This document shows positions 63,873-64,000 of a DNA stretch of 64,000 nt, piece by piece. Position 1 is the first letter of the stretch; each line of letters begins with the position of its first letter. The position numbers were made by a program, and so were the translations under genes. The notes below the pieces were generated by a model that did no database searches, was not told the origin of the DNA, and saw only the letters and a program-made list of their open reading frames with translations. Origin of the DNA: Caldilineaceae bacterium (lineage in GTDB: Bacteria > Chloroflexota > Anaerolineae > Caldilineales > Caldilineaceae); assembly GCA_019637695.1 (NCBI GenBank), contig JAHBVG010000008.1, positions 56,678 through 120,677 of the forward strand, given 5' to 3'.

Positions 63873-64000
63873 AACTTGGCTACCTGGCAGGGGCTATCGT
63901 GCTGACTGTGGTATTCGTGCCAGTGTGGGCGGCCTATGGCTACGCTTCGACGCAGTTGAAGCAAGTGAATTACGGGATTATCGGCGGCGGATTGCTCACC
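63869..64000 (+). CDS. Hypothetical membrane or exported protein (partial)
   Basis: The frame begins MKLGYLAGAIVLTVVFVPVWAAYG, a membrane segment or signal peptide, and runs off the window. GGAGG lies ten bases before ATG 63869. It is probably co-transcribed with the small gene before it as part of the same element. Confidence 0.65.
   Translation, partial: MKLGYLAGAIVLTVVFVPVWAAYGYASTQLKQVNYGIIGGGLLT

Overview
The window looks like a piece of a high-GC chromosome from a Chloroflexota bacterium, probably of the Anaerolineae/Caldilineae type. This is inferred from gene content: long MalT-type LuxR regulators, many sugar and sugar-acid catabolic genes with Rossmann dehydrogenases, type II NADH dehydrogenase, MenA-type menaquinone chemistry and large low-complexity intergenic hairpins. 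No rRNA is present; two tRNA genes lie near the right end. No CRISPR array was seen.

Layout. 1-12.2 kb: end of a DegV-type gene, recG, NDH-2, then a sugar-acid block (mannonate dehydratase, enolase-superfamily dehydratase, class III aminotransferase), a MalT-like regulator and a membrane metalloprotease-like gene. 12.4-20.2 kb: a chromosomal integron. A tyrosine recombinase with the IntI-specific insertion (19235-20194, +) faces away from an array of at least eight or nine leftward cassettes. Six good attC sites (55-112 bp), two degenerate ones and an attI-like core site were read. The cassettes carry toxin-antitoxin pairs (PIN + small protein, DUF4258 + YgiT zinc finger, HicBA), a nucleotidyltransferase, an aminoglycoside-phosphotransferase-like protein, a membrane protein and small unknowns. 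20.5-26.6 kb: more carbohydrate catabolism (DUF1537 kinase, URO-D-family protein, DUF2088 protein, Zn-dehydrogenase, MurQ). 26.7-35.7 kb: two CNNM/CorC-type transporters, a ZTP riboswitch in front of purH, an aldo/keto reductase, another enolase-superfamily enzyme and a dehydrogenase.

35.7-43.9 kb: a histidine kinase/response regulator pair divergent from a run of membrane stress-type genes (SPW, two glycine-zipper/DUF1269-like proteins, HdeD) ending in a holin-like/UbiB fusion. 43.9-47.3 kb: a secreted phospholipase-D-like gene broken by an IS630-family insertion whose ends, TA duplication and in-frame repair can be read exactly. 47.4-51.6 kb: a lipoprotein and a sugar ABC importer whose two permeases are fused in one polypeptide. 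51.9-56.0 kb: a second ABC importer (binding lipoprotein, ATPase, permease) whose permease is fused in frame to a MenA-type prenyltransferase, with a BrnT/BrnA toxin-antitoxin pair wedged into the operon. 56-62.3 kb: YcxB-like and DUF1499 proteins, radA, mtaB, a cloverleaf palindrome and a sorbitol/xylitol-type dehydrogenase. 62.3-64 kb: tRNA-fMet, tRNA-Met, then a second tyrosine integrase and small genes that may begin another mobile element.

The strongest candidates for something new are the integron with its dyad-operator-controlled intI promoter, the ABC permease-MenA fusion (possible import coupled to prenylation), and the recurrent family of low-complexity inverted repeats at gene ends.
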